Assembly: GCF_042100115.1 (NCBI RefSeq)
Contig: NC_091272.1
Coordinates: 1,240,001 to 1,304,000, forward strand
DNA from: Alternaria dauci
Taxonomy: Eukaryota > Ascomycota > Dothideomycetes > Pleosporales > Pleosporaceae
Direction of reading: 5' to 3'
Length of the DNA stretch: 64,000 nucleotides
In this document: positions 1 to 11,200 of the stretch, piece after piece
How positions within the stretch are numbered: the first letter of the stretch is position 1
Layout: each line of letters starts with the position of its first letter
Notes under the pieces: generated by a model
What the model was told of the DNA's origin: nothing
What the model saw: only the letters and a program-made list of their open reading frames with translations
Databases searched by the model: none
Made by a program: the position numbers and the translations under genes

Positions 1-826
1 ATGTTGCATGGCGCATGCAGGATGAAAAGGTTGATGGCCATGCTCTTCTCTTCCATACTGTCTCTGCTTGGTGCGTTCTGGCCTACGCCCGCCTAGCATC
101 TGCCATTGCGAGTTTGCAGCGACAGTAGAGCATGGTTGTATGAGTAGCGGGTCATGGCTACGGATAGCCTTTACGGGTGTGTTTCAGCAGGATCGAGGGT
201 GCACACAGCGGGACTGCAATGCCAATTAGGGAGTGTGGATTTGTTAGGTTAGGGTCGCGACAAGCGACTCTGTGGCACGGTTCCGAACGGGATGGGAGAG
301 GTACGACGCACGGGAAAGCTAATGGTGGCGGCCCCTTGTCTATTGTATGATTATTTAGTGTCGCAAAAGCGTGTGATAGTTGTCCAATGCAGGCGGCCCT
401 TGTCGTTTAGCATCATGTGCACCACCCTCTTTGTGATGTTGCGCGAGTCAGAAGGCGGCTGCTGGACGTAAGCCTCGCCGTACTTGTGCATTGCGCAAGC
501 GTCATGTAGGCCGATTATGGTAGCCTCGCGAGACTTTGGAGGAACGGGTCAAAGACGAGGAGAAGTGGGAGGAAGGGCAAACATGAGGTTCTCTTAAGCT
601 CCTGCCGTCGGACATGTTCCCGCCTTCCCCGCGGTTCAGGCGTCACTCCCTGACTGACTCGGGGGATGTGGCCCCAAAACTTTGATCCTGAAAGGTGGCA
701 CGTCATCGCCATCACCCACGCGTCGCCCTGAAGCGCCCGCACCCCGACGCCGCTCTCACAGGCACCTCATCTGCCAGATCCATAGCATCGCGCACTCGGC
801 GCTGTGTCCAGCCCATCTCAGCTCCA
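1..826. other. intergenic, no gene seen
   Basis: No reading frame with protein-like composition was found. Only short overlapping frames occur, including one of 75 codons on the minus strand. The last part is the 5' flank of the SRP receptor beta gene that starts at 827. Confidence 0.5.
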
Positions 827-1773
827 ATGGCGTGGTATGACCAGGACAGCTGGCTCACGGCCGCCTTCTCCCCCAACCCGCTCACCATACTCATCACCCT
901 GATCGTCGCGCTGGGCCTGCCGATAATAATACACACCATCCTGTACAAAAAGGCAGCTGCAGCCGCGCAACTGCCCACCCTGCTGCTCGTTGGGCCAAGC
1001 GGCAGTGGAAAGACGGCCTTTACGACATTGGTAACAGGCCCCCGTTCCCCAATACACAGTGTCTTGTACCTTCTAACAACCACCACTAGGCCGAGCGCAA
1101 CGCTACCACGCAGACGCACACCTCCACCACCCCCCTCTCCGTCTCCGCTATCCTCCCGAGCCCACACGTCCCCGCATCTTCACACTACCGCTCACCAGGC
1201 GACCCAGCCTTTGAGCGCGCACGCAACTTCCTCCTCCTCGACACGCCCGGCCACGGCAAGCTCAGACACTATGCCACCGCCCAGCTAGCCGACCCCAAGA
1301 GCATCCGCGCCATAATCTTCGTTGTCGACGCCGCCCAGCTAGGCGATGAAGCCGGGCTGAACGAGGCAGGAGAGTACCTCCATGACATCCTTCTCTCGCT
1401 GCAGAAACGCTACACCAACGCTACTACTAGCAAAGGACCAAAGGAGATTCCTGTCCTCGTTGCGGCAAACAAGATGGATCTCTTCACTGCGCTGCCCCCG
1501 AACCTGGTCAAGGGCTCGCTTGAGAAGACTATCACGGAGATTAGGGCTAACCGGGCTAAGGCGCTCCGGGATGCGGGTGCGGCGTTGAGTGGAGGTGAGG
1601 ATGAAGTGGATGAAGAGAAGGAGTGGCTTGGTGAGGGTGGTGAGGGCGCCTTCACGTTTGAGCAGATGAGGGAGAGTGGCACGAGCGTGGACGTGATTGG
1701 TGGTAACGTTGTCGCGGGCAAGGAGGTTGGCGATGTGGACAAGTGGTGGCAGTGGATTGCCGAACAGCTTTGA
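827..1773 (+). CDS. Signal recognition particle receptor subunit beta
   Basis: ER-membrane small GTPase that anchors SRP receptor alpha and takes part in co-translational targeting. Two exons are inferred: 827-1030 and 1090-1773, with an intron at 1031-1089 (GTAACA donor, CTAAC branch, TAG acceptor) in phase 0, giving 295 aa. The ATG at 827 directly precedes a single N-terminal membrane anchor at about residues 18-40. The P-loop GPSGSGKT follows at 56-63. Further on come LLDTPGHGK (G3 region) and AANKMDL (G4-like). A Glu/Gly-rich acidic insertion lies in the C-terminal third, and the C-terminus is KWWQWIAEQL. Length and order of anchor plus GTPase domain match the SRPRB family. An in-frame upstream start at 695 was rejected because it would put a hydrophilic leader before the anchor. 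Confidence 0.93.
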
Positions 1774-2504
1774 AGAGGATATACGTGCTTGGAAGTGCTA
1801 TGGGATGATATGGGCTCAGTGTGTCGATACCCTGTTCGTTGATAATGTAGAATACTAGTAAGTTTCTCTTATTCTTGGTTGAGGTCGCGACTGACGAATG
1901 TAGATTGTGGAACATGTTACCCCTAGCCACCCTTTCATCTCACGTAAAGCAGGCATCATCTAGTACGTGCAAACGAGTCACAGGTTACGACTTCCCAACA
2001 TGTCCTGGACATCTTACAGTGATAAGGGTTATTTGCATCCAGGCTCTCTCATTACTTCGTATTTCCCACCTTCCGCCGAGACGCATCCATGCTGGCCAAC
2101 ACATTTTTCACTATGACAGAAACTAGTACTCTAAATTCGAAGCGATCACGGTGGTTCTCCTACTTGAGACTCCTTCTGTCCATCGACATATCGAAGCCTA
2201 GACTTGTGTCGAGGTACAACGCAACTGAAACGAATTGCTGCAACCATGACGCGTGCTTCAGCAACAAATAACAGTTGATCATTTTTCCGCGCCACGGTGA
2301 CCTTTTGAGATGGAGCAAGCAGCGCATGAGCTTGCGCAATGTCCTGGCCCGTGGACAGATGACCAGTGACAAAGCGTGGATATCTGTCGCAGAGAGTTGT
2401 ATAAGTACGTGCATGAGATCGCCTAATGCTTCTCAACACCGCATCTGCGTCACATACTTCTATCGCTACTTGTCCCATTCGGATCCACGATAGCAGCACG
2501 AACA
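1774..2504. other. intergenic, no gene seen
   Basis: The 3' flank of SRPRB and 5' flank of the next plus-strand gene. Only short frames without recognisable protein character are present. Confidence 0.5.
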
Positions 2505-4162
2505 ATGGCAGAGGAGTCAAACAGGAAGATGAAAGCAGAGAAGAAAGCAGCGAAAAAGGCAGCAGCGGAAAAGGTAGCAGCACAGGCAGCAGAACAGGCC
2601 GCGGAAAAGGCCGCTTCCGAGGTTGAAGCGTGGAGGTCATCCTCCAACACCGTACTTGGCCGCCTTACCTATCATCTCAAAGATCTCCCCGACCTCGTGA
2701 ACGTTCGAGTAGAGTTCTGGGCCCGGAATGCTCCCAATGTTGATGGCAGGGTACGGGACCGTGATGGTTGTGATAGGGTATACAACCACAAGCACCAAGA
2801 ACCCGCCTGGAAGGAGCTTTTCGAGGACGTTCTTCTGGATTACAAGGATATTACTGCCATCAACAAGAATTCGGTTGGTAAAAAGAATGAGGGCCATGTC
2901 ATCATCCCGTCCAGCTCAGTGCGGCCCATTCATCTAGGACGATACCCTCTCGAAACTAAACTTCCTGCGAACAAGAAGCTTGGTCTTCCCGAGCGACCGA
3001 TGGAATGTTGGATTACGGATATCTCAATATTGACAAGCACCAGCAAAAAGGATCGCCAGCTCTACTGCAAGAGTCTCAATCTTCTGATTCAGCAGCGCCA
3101 CGCTGCTCCTTTTTCAAGTTCTGATCAACTTCGTAGGGCAAACGAATTCTTCTGTAACATCCCGAGCGACAGCACATCCGAGGGAGAGATGCCTCTGCCG
3201 CAGTCGAGGAAACCCGTAGAAAAGAAATCAGCAGTAGAAGGAAACGATTCAATCATTCCCCTGGTCAAGGGATATCCAGCTCGTGCAGGTAATGTTCAGC
3301 AGAGCGGAGAGTCGCCTTACTCGCTTCGCATACGCACCCACTCATCGGTCTACTTGTCGGCCGACCTCGACAAAAAGATGCTACACGTGGTGTTCGACTT
3401 GACTTGTACTGCGCCAAACACATACGCCAATGTGTACGAAGTGCTCTTGGATATCTTTGGTGAGGCGATCAACGACAAAGATGTTAAACGCTTGCAACCC
3501 GTTATCAGTGATCTTCTGGTTGGCCTCCAAGTGCAGCGCAACTATAAGCCTACCAAATTGAAGACAACGCGAGCGAGTAAGACAGCGTGGTCGGATCCGT
3601 TCCTGATTCGTGAGGTCGTTTTCAACGAAGATATCAAACAGAAGATCAAGAGCAAGCTTGAAGATAAAGCTGAGGGTGAGGCCCCCGATGTTTACGAATA
3701 TTTCAAAACCAGTAAGTCCTGTCCAACAGCATCAAAATGAAGTACAAGAACTGACACAGACATAGACTACAACGGCGGCAAAGAGCTCGAGCACCAGCAC
3801 CTCCCTCTCATAGGCGACGGGCACGGCTCCTACTTCCCACTAACCAAAGTCAAATTTCCTCAGGCTACTCAGGTCTTCCCAAGGACTGCTAGCGTTCTAG
3901 CCCAGCCCCTCCAGGAAAAGATTCATGAGCTGCGTCTCCTAGAACCGGGTGGCCCGCAATTCCTTGAGCACACGGGCGACATGATCTGGACACATTTGGC
4001 CAAGGAGCGAAGTTACGGTCGAGTAAGTAGATCCCGTGTTTTTGGTATATATTGCTTACAAATTGGCAGGATCCAAACGAAATCGAACCATCTAAGCTGC
4101 TTGAAAAGATTGACGATGAAGACGGGATCGATAGGTGCGACCCGTTGGACTTGTTGCTTTGA
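2505..4162 (+). CDS. Argonaute-like protein limited to N/L1/PAZ-like region (no PIWI)
   Basis: Three exons are inferred: 2505-3711, 3766-4022 and 4070-4162, with introns 3712-3765 and 4023-4069 (both GTAAGT donors), giving 518 aa. Residues 1-45 are an Ala/Lys/Glu-rich, probably helical stretch. The middle resembles an Argonaute N domain and linker: a strand like MLHVVFDLTCTA at the place where Argonautes carry MLNIDVSATA. The region around DVYEYFKTNYNGG, HQHLPLIGDG and SYFPLTKV follows the PAZ order YFK ... HLPCLQVG ... YLPLEV. The protein then ends. No MID or PIWI domain or catalytic DEDH residues follow, and downstream sequence on this strand has no candidate exon for them. An alternative last intron (4135-4187) would change only the C-terminal tail. 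Argonaute relationship is by eye and should be treated as probable. Function is unknown; it could be a regulator or decoy in small-RNA silencing, or a decayed gene. Confidence 0.6.
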
Positions 4163-4417
4163 TCGGCTTTCTTTCAACGTAGCGCAGATGCTCGCGGTTC
4201 AGATGCAGGTGGACATCGTTTCTGCCTCTCCCAACTTTTCCGCAGCCCCCTTTTCCTTCTCTGTTTCCTAGCGCTTTCGGTCTTTCCGCCGTCCTGGGGT
4301 ATGCTGTCAGTGCTGACTACTGCATCCTGATAGCGACTCTTGGTTGGATTTCCCTTATTTCCTTTTGCAGTCATCTTTGCTTGCTTTGCTTTCATGCTCG
4401 TCTCTGGTCTTTTTCCT

Positions 4418-5424
4418 TTAGTTGAAGAAGTCTTTCCTCTGTGGTTTTTCGCACAAGTATGTCATCAGTTCCTGCATTTGGTCTTGCGTTCCGCTTTGCT
4501 TTTCTAGATAGTCCAACTCAATCCACTCTTTTACAAAAGATCGGTCTCTTTGAAATTTGTATGCCATACCAATTGGAGACTGTTTGATGAGCCATGTGAA
4601 CACCTTTTCCTGCAATGCAAACACGGGCAAGATACCATGGTTATCGGCCCGAACGTTCGATGCATTCGTACTTGCATATCCGTTCGGGACGTACACCGAT
4701 GATACCATGACCCCAACCCAGTTATTCGGTAATGTCTCAACAGCGAGCTTACTGATGCACACTATGCAGGACGCGCATCTCGCCATGTAATCCTGTTCGC
4801 CGGACCCACTCCACCGGAATCTTTGAACGATAGTCACGGCTGAGACAATAGTAAGCTTACCACCCTCTCCCACTCTCTTTCTACGTCGCAAACGGGCTTA
4901 AACCTTAAGCTGACTTCTGTCAGACATTGGTACCCATTCAACAGGAAAGATGAGTGATTCAAGGATCGACGATTACGCCTTGTATCCACAAGTGGCAGCC
5001 TTCCGCTTCTTCCGCATCCTTTCCCGTGCTGATCCCACCGAGGCGGAATACCGATGTGGAGTCCCACACAGCCTTGAGACTCGCGTTTATGGCTTACTCG
5101 TCTAGGTATCCGCGGAGTTGGGTTGGAATGATAGTCGTACGCAGCCGAGTTGGTCACGCATGTGGGGTGCTGTAGCCTCGGACATGGAACACTCCCGAGG
5201 TCGACAATCAGATGATCGCCTTGCGTAGTTGCACGTCTGCTGCGACCTTTGAAGGTACAGAGTATCGCTTCATGTTTCTGACTCAACCTCCCAATCGTTG
5301 AGCTGATACTAGCATCTTTGACCTTCGGTTTGTTGTGCAGTTGTTCGTCGTGCCAGACGCGGGCATCTCGCTTCTGCACGCCCACGGCGTATATGTTGAC
5401 GCCAAGGATGTCTTCCGAACACAA
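4418..5424 (-). pseudogene. possible decayed minus-strand gene, family uncertain
   Basis: The minus strand carries protein-like stretches in more than one frame that do not form one clean gene. A 157-codon frame (4891 to 4418) ends in a charged C-terminus. Upstream, 5424 to about 5200 reads plausibly. Between them, another frame contains a stretch around HLWIQGVIVD that recalls the linker region of fungal heterokaryon-incompatibility (HET) proteins, but it is broken by an in-frame TAA. A short intron with donor GTAAGC near 4860 could connect two pieces. I could not assemble an intact product. It may be a pseudogene, or a real gene whose introns I failed to place. Confidence 0.25.
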
Positions 5425-5771
5425 CTCTCAGCAAGTATGGTGACCAGCCGGTAGTTGACGGTCACTACCGGTTGCGTAACGCGTGTCTACCGCGTGAACC
5501 AAAAGTCGTCGCTGTGGCGTGAAGGCGGCGTCAGTGTGGCAAAGCTGGCTAGCGTGGTAAGGCTATGTTAGCGGTGGCTCAACCGCGGTTATTCTGGTAG
5601 TGGCGGGTAGTAGCGGGTCAGGGCGTCGAGTTTGTTCTTTGCGACAACTTTTGCGTTCGTGTCACGGCATCCCTTTCGCTTTTGACGTGCGATTCCTCTC
5701 TCTTTGCTTAAAAGCCCGCTTACTCTCATTATACGTACTCCCAGCACGCCGAGAACACGACGACCGCAGCC
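5425..5771 (+). promoter_or_regulatory. 5' flank of cystathionine beta-synthase
   Basis: Non-coding stretch upstream of the CBS start. The last 120 bases are pyrimidine-rich, with tracts such as ctctctctttgc near 5696, typical of filamentous fungal promoters/5' leaders. No specific factor site can be claimed. Confidence 0.35.
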
Positions 5772-7434
5772 ATGTCCACCAAGACGCGCCCCGCCATTCC
5801 ACCAGTAGTCATGGATAGCATGACGCAGCAAATTGGCAACACGCCTCTTGTACGACTGAACAAGATCCCGCAATCCCTGGGGATCAAAGCAACCGTATAC
5901 GCCAAGGTCGAAGCCTTCAACGCCGGCGGTAGTGTCAAGGACCGCATTGCCCTTCGCATGATCGAGGCCGCAGAAAAGTCCGGTCGCATAAAGCCTGGTG
6001 ACACTCTCATCGAGCCTACGTCCGGTAACACGGGTATTGGACTGGCTCTAGTGGGCGCGATCAAGGGATACCGGACCATTATTACGCTTCCCGAGAAGAT
6101 GAGCCCAGAGAAGGTGGCGGTTCTCAAGGCGCTCGGGGCTGAGATCATTCGTACCCCGACAAGCGCGGCGTGGGATAGTCCTGAAAGCCACATCGGTGTT
6201 GCTAGGAGACTAGTCAAGGAGATCCCCAACGCACACATCCTCGATCAGTACTCGAACCCAGACAACCCGATGGCGCACGAGTTTGGCACTGCGGAGGAAG
6301 TGTGGACACAAACAGAGGGCAAGATTACATGTCTTGTTGCCGGTGCAGGAACCGGAGGTACCATTACAGGTCTCGCACGCGGTCTCCGGAAACACAAGCA
6401 GGATGTCAAGATTGTTGCCGCCGACCCGCACGGCAGTATCCTTGCACTCCCCGCAAGCCTCAATGAGGAGCGTGTGAACGAGGGCTACAAGGTTGAGGGA
6501 ATTGGATACGACTTCATTCCCGAGGTCCTGGACCAGAAGATCGTGGACAAGTGGTACAAGACAGACGACCGGACATCGTTCCTGTACGCGCGCAGGCTGA
6601 TCTCTGAGGAGGGCATCCTTGTTGGTGGTTCGTCTGGCAGTGCAATGGCTGCCATGGTCGAGGCCGCAAAGGACCTGAACCTGACTGAAGACGATGTCAT
6701 TGTCGTCATACTTCCGGACAGCATCAGGAGTTACCTCAGCAAGGTTCGTTATTTGCTACCTCGTCTCACTATTTCAACATACTAACGCACTGTAGTTTGT
6801 CGACGACGACTGGCTTGCAGCGAACGACCTTCTCCCTCCTACGCCTCCTATCACACCCGACACAAACGGTGCGCCGCTGCGCCGTCTCTCCACCACCAAG
6901 CAGGCCGACGCTTTCCACGGCGCGACAATTGCTTCCCTCCGACTCAAGCCCGTCACCACCATCCCTTCGAACTCGCCATGCAGCGAAGCCATAGAAACTA
7001 TGCGTGAGAAGGGTTTCGATCAGCTTCCCGTCAGCACATACTCTTCATCCGGAAAGGCGCGTCTCGTGGGTCTTGTAACCCTCGGTAACCTCCTCTCCTA
7101 TATTGCGGCAGGTCGCGCTACACCAAAGTCGCCTGTCGAAGAAGTCATGTTCGATTTTCGCAAGCTGAACGAAGTCGTAAAGGACCTTGGTCGTCTGTCG
7201 CTGGATGGCGACAACGCGAAGAACACGCAAAAGGGTGGCAAGAAGGGACGAAGGGAGTTTGTTGAGATTACCAAGGAGACCACCTTGAGCGACCTGAACA
7301 AGTTCTTCGAGTGGAACAGCGCGGCTGTTGTCACCGAGCGCGTAGATGGCGAGCCGAGGGCTGTCGCTATTGTTACCAAGGTGGACTTGCTGACCTGGAT
7401 GGTTAGGCAGGGAAGCACCAACGGAACACACTAG
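5772..7434 (+). CDS. CYS4: Cystathionine beta-synthase
   Basis: PLP enzyme that condenses serine and homocysteine to cystathionine, the first step of transsulfuration, in the cytosol. Two exons are inferred: 5772-6743 and 6796-7434; intron 6744-6795 (GTTCGT donor, CTAAC branch, TAG acceptor), phase 0, giving 536 aa. IGNTPLVRLN opens the fold-type II core. The PLP lysine is K56 in GGSVKDR, the substrate loop PTSGNTG is at 82-88, and the phosphate-binding glycine loop is in AGAGTGGTITG. Near the end of the core is GGSSGSA. The C-terminal ~190 residues form a regulatory Bateman region with CBS motifs, including MREKGFDQLPV and a conserved-looking tail motif VDLLTWMV, interrupted by a Lys/Gly-rich loop. 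No N-terminal heme-binding extension is seen, as in yeast Cys4. Length fits the fungal family. Confidence 0.95.
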
Positions 7435-7691
7435 ATGATATGGAAACGAAGAAAGACAAGCAACAAAACGAACAACGGATGATACAACGAATCTCTCTAC
7501 ACGATATGGGTCGGTGGCATGGGAATGGCAGCGATGGAGTTATGGGTATAATACTACTTGATACGGATAGCATTCATCTGATCACTAAGTATCTCAGGAT
7601 AGAAGACCGAGACCTCAACGTCTATACATCGGAATTACTAGAAAACTAGAAAACTATACTTTTCAATGTCAAATGGCCCAAGTGACCGCCA

Positions 7692-8204
7692 CTAACCCTG
7701 CGCTACTCCCATCATAACCTCCCTCAATTTCCCCGCCGCAGCCCCATCCACAAACTCAACGCTCCTCTTGATTTTCACTTTCCCTTCACCAACCTCTTCC
7801 ATTTCCAGTTCCCACAGCAAATCGTTTTCTACCGTGTCCGCTTCCTTCGCCCCCTTGGCCAGCATCCGAAAGCTGATCCGTAGCATGACCTTCATTGTCA
7901 CCGGGTCGACGATGACATCTGTGACATCTGCTTTCCACGACTCCAACTTGGGCAACATGAGTTGTAGATGTTTGACGAATCCATCGAACGAGTGAGTGCC
8001 CTGGAGAGGCGGAGTGACAGATACGGCGTAATTATGGCCCCACGAGTGTTGGAAGTCAGGGGTACAGTGACTGTGCAAAAGGGCAAAGTTCATACGTTCG
8101 GGAAGACTGTTGTCCAGAACTTGAGCTTCGATGAAACTGAGAGCTGTTCCGCGGAGGGACTGGTACAAGGGATTGGCGGAGTCGCCCGCTGTGCTGCTGT
8201 TCAT
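7692..8204 (-). CDS. Small NTF2/SnoaL-like fold protein
   Basis: Intronless 170-aa product starting ATGAACAGC at 8204. It opens with a helix-rich stretch (FIEAQVLD), then an aromatic segment HSWGHNYAVS, followed by alternating strands such as DVTDVIVDPVTMKVMLRIS and LLWELEMEEVGEGKV. This pattern of a cone-shaped alpha+beta fold fits the SnoaL/NTF2-like superfamily, which is common as small orphan proteins in filamentous fungi. Some members are polyketide cyclases or dehydratases, but nothing here identifies a substrate. It converges on CBS, with 257 bases between the two stops. Confidence 0.6.
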   Translation of the reverse strand: MNSSTAGDSANPLYQSLRGTALSFIEAQVLDNSLPERMNFALLHSHCTPDFQHSWGHNYAVSVTPPLQGTHSFDGFVKHLQLMLPKLESWKADVTDVIVDPVTMKVMLRISFRMLAKGAKEADTVENDLLWELEMEEVGEGKVKIKRSVEFVDGAAAGKLREVMMGVAQG

Positions 8205-11200
8205 TGTGGCTGTGGTTGTTGGGGCTCTGGGTAAAAGAAAGAAAACTCGGAAAGTATGGCTTGAGTGAGCTGTCTAATACAGCTTACTATGCTGAATGCG
8301 GCGATATGTCGGCGTCACTGGAAGTAGAACGGATCCCCACCTGAGGTGTTACAGGAATAGGGTTCGACTACCCGCGAAGAGCGGATGAGACGTTCATTGC
8401 ACGGCTGTGATGTCATTCCGAGTCCTTACATGGGACGGAAGTCCGATGAATGATTGTAAAGTTCTCTACAAGGGGAACTGACTGGGGGTTCTTTAATGCC
8501 GACGCGGTTCCTCCCGTTCCTCCGCCAGGTTCGTCCAATCACCAGGAGGTTGCAGTGACGTTTTAGCCGATTCGGGAGACGAGCGTTCGCGACCAGATTG
8601 GGAAGAAGACGTGACACGATAGCAGAAATATCATGGGTTCGAGCGACAATGTACGGAATATTTCTGCTAAGAACTTTCGTGCCTCATAGGCTCAGTATGA
8701 CAAGAGATCAAGTACCTATACTTACCGTCATAACAATATACAGGAGCGCTGCCAGTTCCGGTGCAGTCCTGCGAACGCGACTGTAACCGTGACTTACGAT
8801 GTGATGGCTTAAGAAAAGCAGCACCCTACGTAGCTAGTACATTGTCTTCACAAGATCTCCCACTCGGAGTACACCAAGGAGGCAGCTAGCCTGCTGTTCG
8901 TTGTGTCCGTACGATCCACAAGGGCCAGGGCGTATTGTTCGCCACACGATGGGCTATGGCTTATGTGTACTAGGTATGACAGAATGAAGTTGTATAGCCA
9001 CAGCTCCAATTGAGGGCTCCAAAGGAAGGGCGAGCGACTACGACTGTAAAAACAGAGCGCGATGCGCCTCGGCAGTATATAGGGGTTCCGGAGATGTATA
9101 AGCTAACTGTATGCGGTTTCGATCCGATCATGACGTGTAGGTGATCATTTTGAAGGAAACTCGTAGCTATGGGTACCAGTGAGTGCCGAAGTCGCGTGAT
9201 GGAGGAACGATTGGATGTGAAGCGCGTTATCGATTTCGAGACGAACGATTCCTAAGCTGTTAGTGCGTCTTCCTGTTAGGCCTGCTTCAACACATAGGGA
9301 TATTTCAAGCAGTGCAGCTGCGCCAGATGAAGTTCGGAGTGTTTAGTAGGCGCTGTGAGCATCTGAGCAGTAAAGTCCTGTAACTTACCATAAGAATGCA
9401 AGATAAGACTTGAAGCGGAACTGTCGGGGGCTCTGTATCCATGCGCCGTGGTGTCGGTGCGTTATGAGTATGAGTCATGTCACCAAAAGTGATCTAAAGG
9501 CAATAGCGCATATCGAGAACCCTTCGTACTGCGGTCAGTCTACAATGGAGAGCATGTGCGGAATAGGTATCGAGCTGATTGTATGGGTCAGTAGGTTAAG
9601 GCATGCGCTCCCCAGCGGGAGCCAGTGTCTTAGCACGCGGAAGGCACGCCCCGAGGCGCGTCGGGTCGGACCGATACTGAGCTTCAGGACAGCATGCCTT
9701 AGGCTGGCTCTCGCACGTCTCGCGTAGGAAACGCGACGCTGCTCTGCACTGTGGCACAAGCATATGCAGCTTGCCCTTTTTTCATTGGACCTGGCGGCCA
9801 GCTACCAAGGCTGGGCACCGTTGTTATGCACAAAGTATCCCAGATCAGACCCAAGGCTCATCTGCAACTTGGAGGCATTGTACAGCACTAGGGCATGGTT
9901 CCCTTTCCATGGGATTGGATCTCTTCCGCTTGTTCCGAAACTCGTGGTTATGCGACACTTGGTGGCTGGAAGCTTTAGAAGGAAGCGCATCATCGCGATC
10001 TGCCCCAGCCGTGACGAGAACCCCTTTTCTGACACGTCGAAGGTGATGTCTGAGATGTTTGGATCTTCTGAACGCGTTCGTTGGTATGCTACTGGCGACT
10101 GCTCGCAGTGTTTGTGCCTCGGTACGATATTGCTTGCCGTAATCGCGTCTAATGCAAGCAAGCAAGGGGTTTTGTGTGGCTATGCTCTGGTTCGGCATCT
10201 GGTATTCCTAGAGCTCCGTGCGAGAGTCCCGCCGATCGATCTCCGAGGTCTTGTTGGTATCTGTCGATGAAAAAGTGTTTGGAACGGCCATCGGCAGAGT
10301 ACTTGGACAGTCTAAACGAGGGATGCACTTCGTAGCCGTGCCACATCAGCGCAGAGCGTTCTACTAGTACATACATTAGCGCTACGCGTCAAATCCGAAG
10401 CTGGACTTGATGGGAATGTATCGACGAACCACTCCTGTGCGCTGTCAAGCTAGGAGAGGTGAAAAATCTAACTCTTTGGAGACCACCGAGCGGAGTCGTC
10501 TACGACTTCTCACTTACAGCGTTCATGAGACGTAAGCGTCTTGTCCGTCGTGACTGCGCTAGATCAGCCCCCAACTTTGTGCCCAACGAACCAATCGCCA
10601 AAGTAGCCAGCCATCCTCGCGAACTCGTCTTCGCGAAAGTGTCATGCACGGATCGATCAGAGCCAAGCTACCCGAAGTTGTTTCGGTATGTAACGCTTCT
10701 GCTTGCATCTTGAAGATGAAACAAACTTCAACGTGGACCAAAGTTGCGAGTTGTACTTGTGGAAGACCTCCGGGCTATGGGTTCACATGCTGCCAGTGGA
10801 AACGGCGAACTGCCCGGGCGGCCGTACAGGCGAGGCAGTATTGAGCAAGGGCTTGACCTCAGTCTCATGACTGCCGCCACCTCAGGGAGGTTCTAGTGTG
10901 CGAGTGTGTTGTCCGACCGAAATCGTCACCATCGACGTCGTGGATACAGGGTTTGCGCACTGCTAGAGTGATCGGGACAGGTCGATAGCGGGAAGGAGTA
11001 CTCTTCGTCGTGTGATGTACTTTGGAAGGGAGGTATCGCATGGTCCGATCGGTAGGTCGTCGGTGCGAGGCTATCGGTCTCGCTCGAATTGAGATATCGG
11101 ATGATCGGGGTGCTGACAACGTTGATATGGCTAAGCGCTAAGGCCATGATTCAGATGATAAACACCAACGGTACAGCTTGTTGATCGAAACAGTTCACAA

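Noticed and set aside
4135..4187. Possible third intron at the 3' end of the PAZ-like gene
   Set aside because: It would be of normal size, but the extended tail it opens is not protein-like; the stop at 4162 is simpler.
8340..8385. GGGTTCGACTACCC stem-loop resembling a tRNA T-arm
   Set aside because: No matching D-arm, anticodon arm or acceptor stem could be found upstream.
9764..10270. 168-codon plus-strand frame in the gene-poor gap
   Set aside because: No motif, odd composition and overlapping minus frames of 117-119 codons; no splice sites that extend it sensibly.
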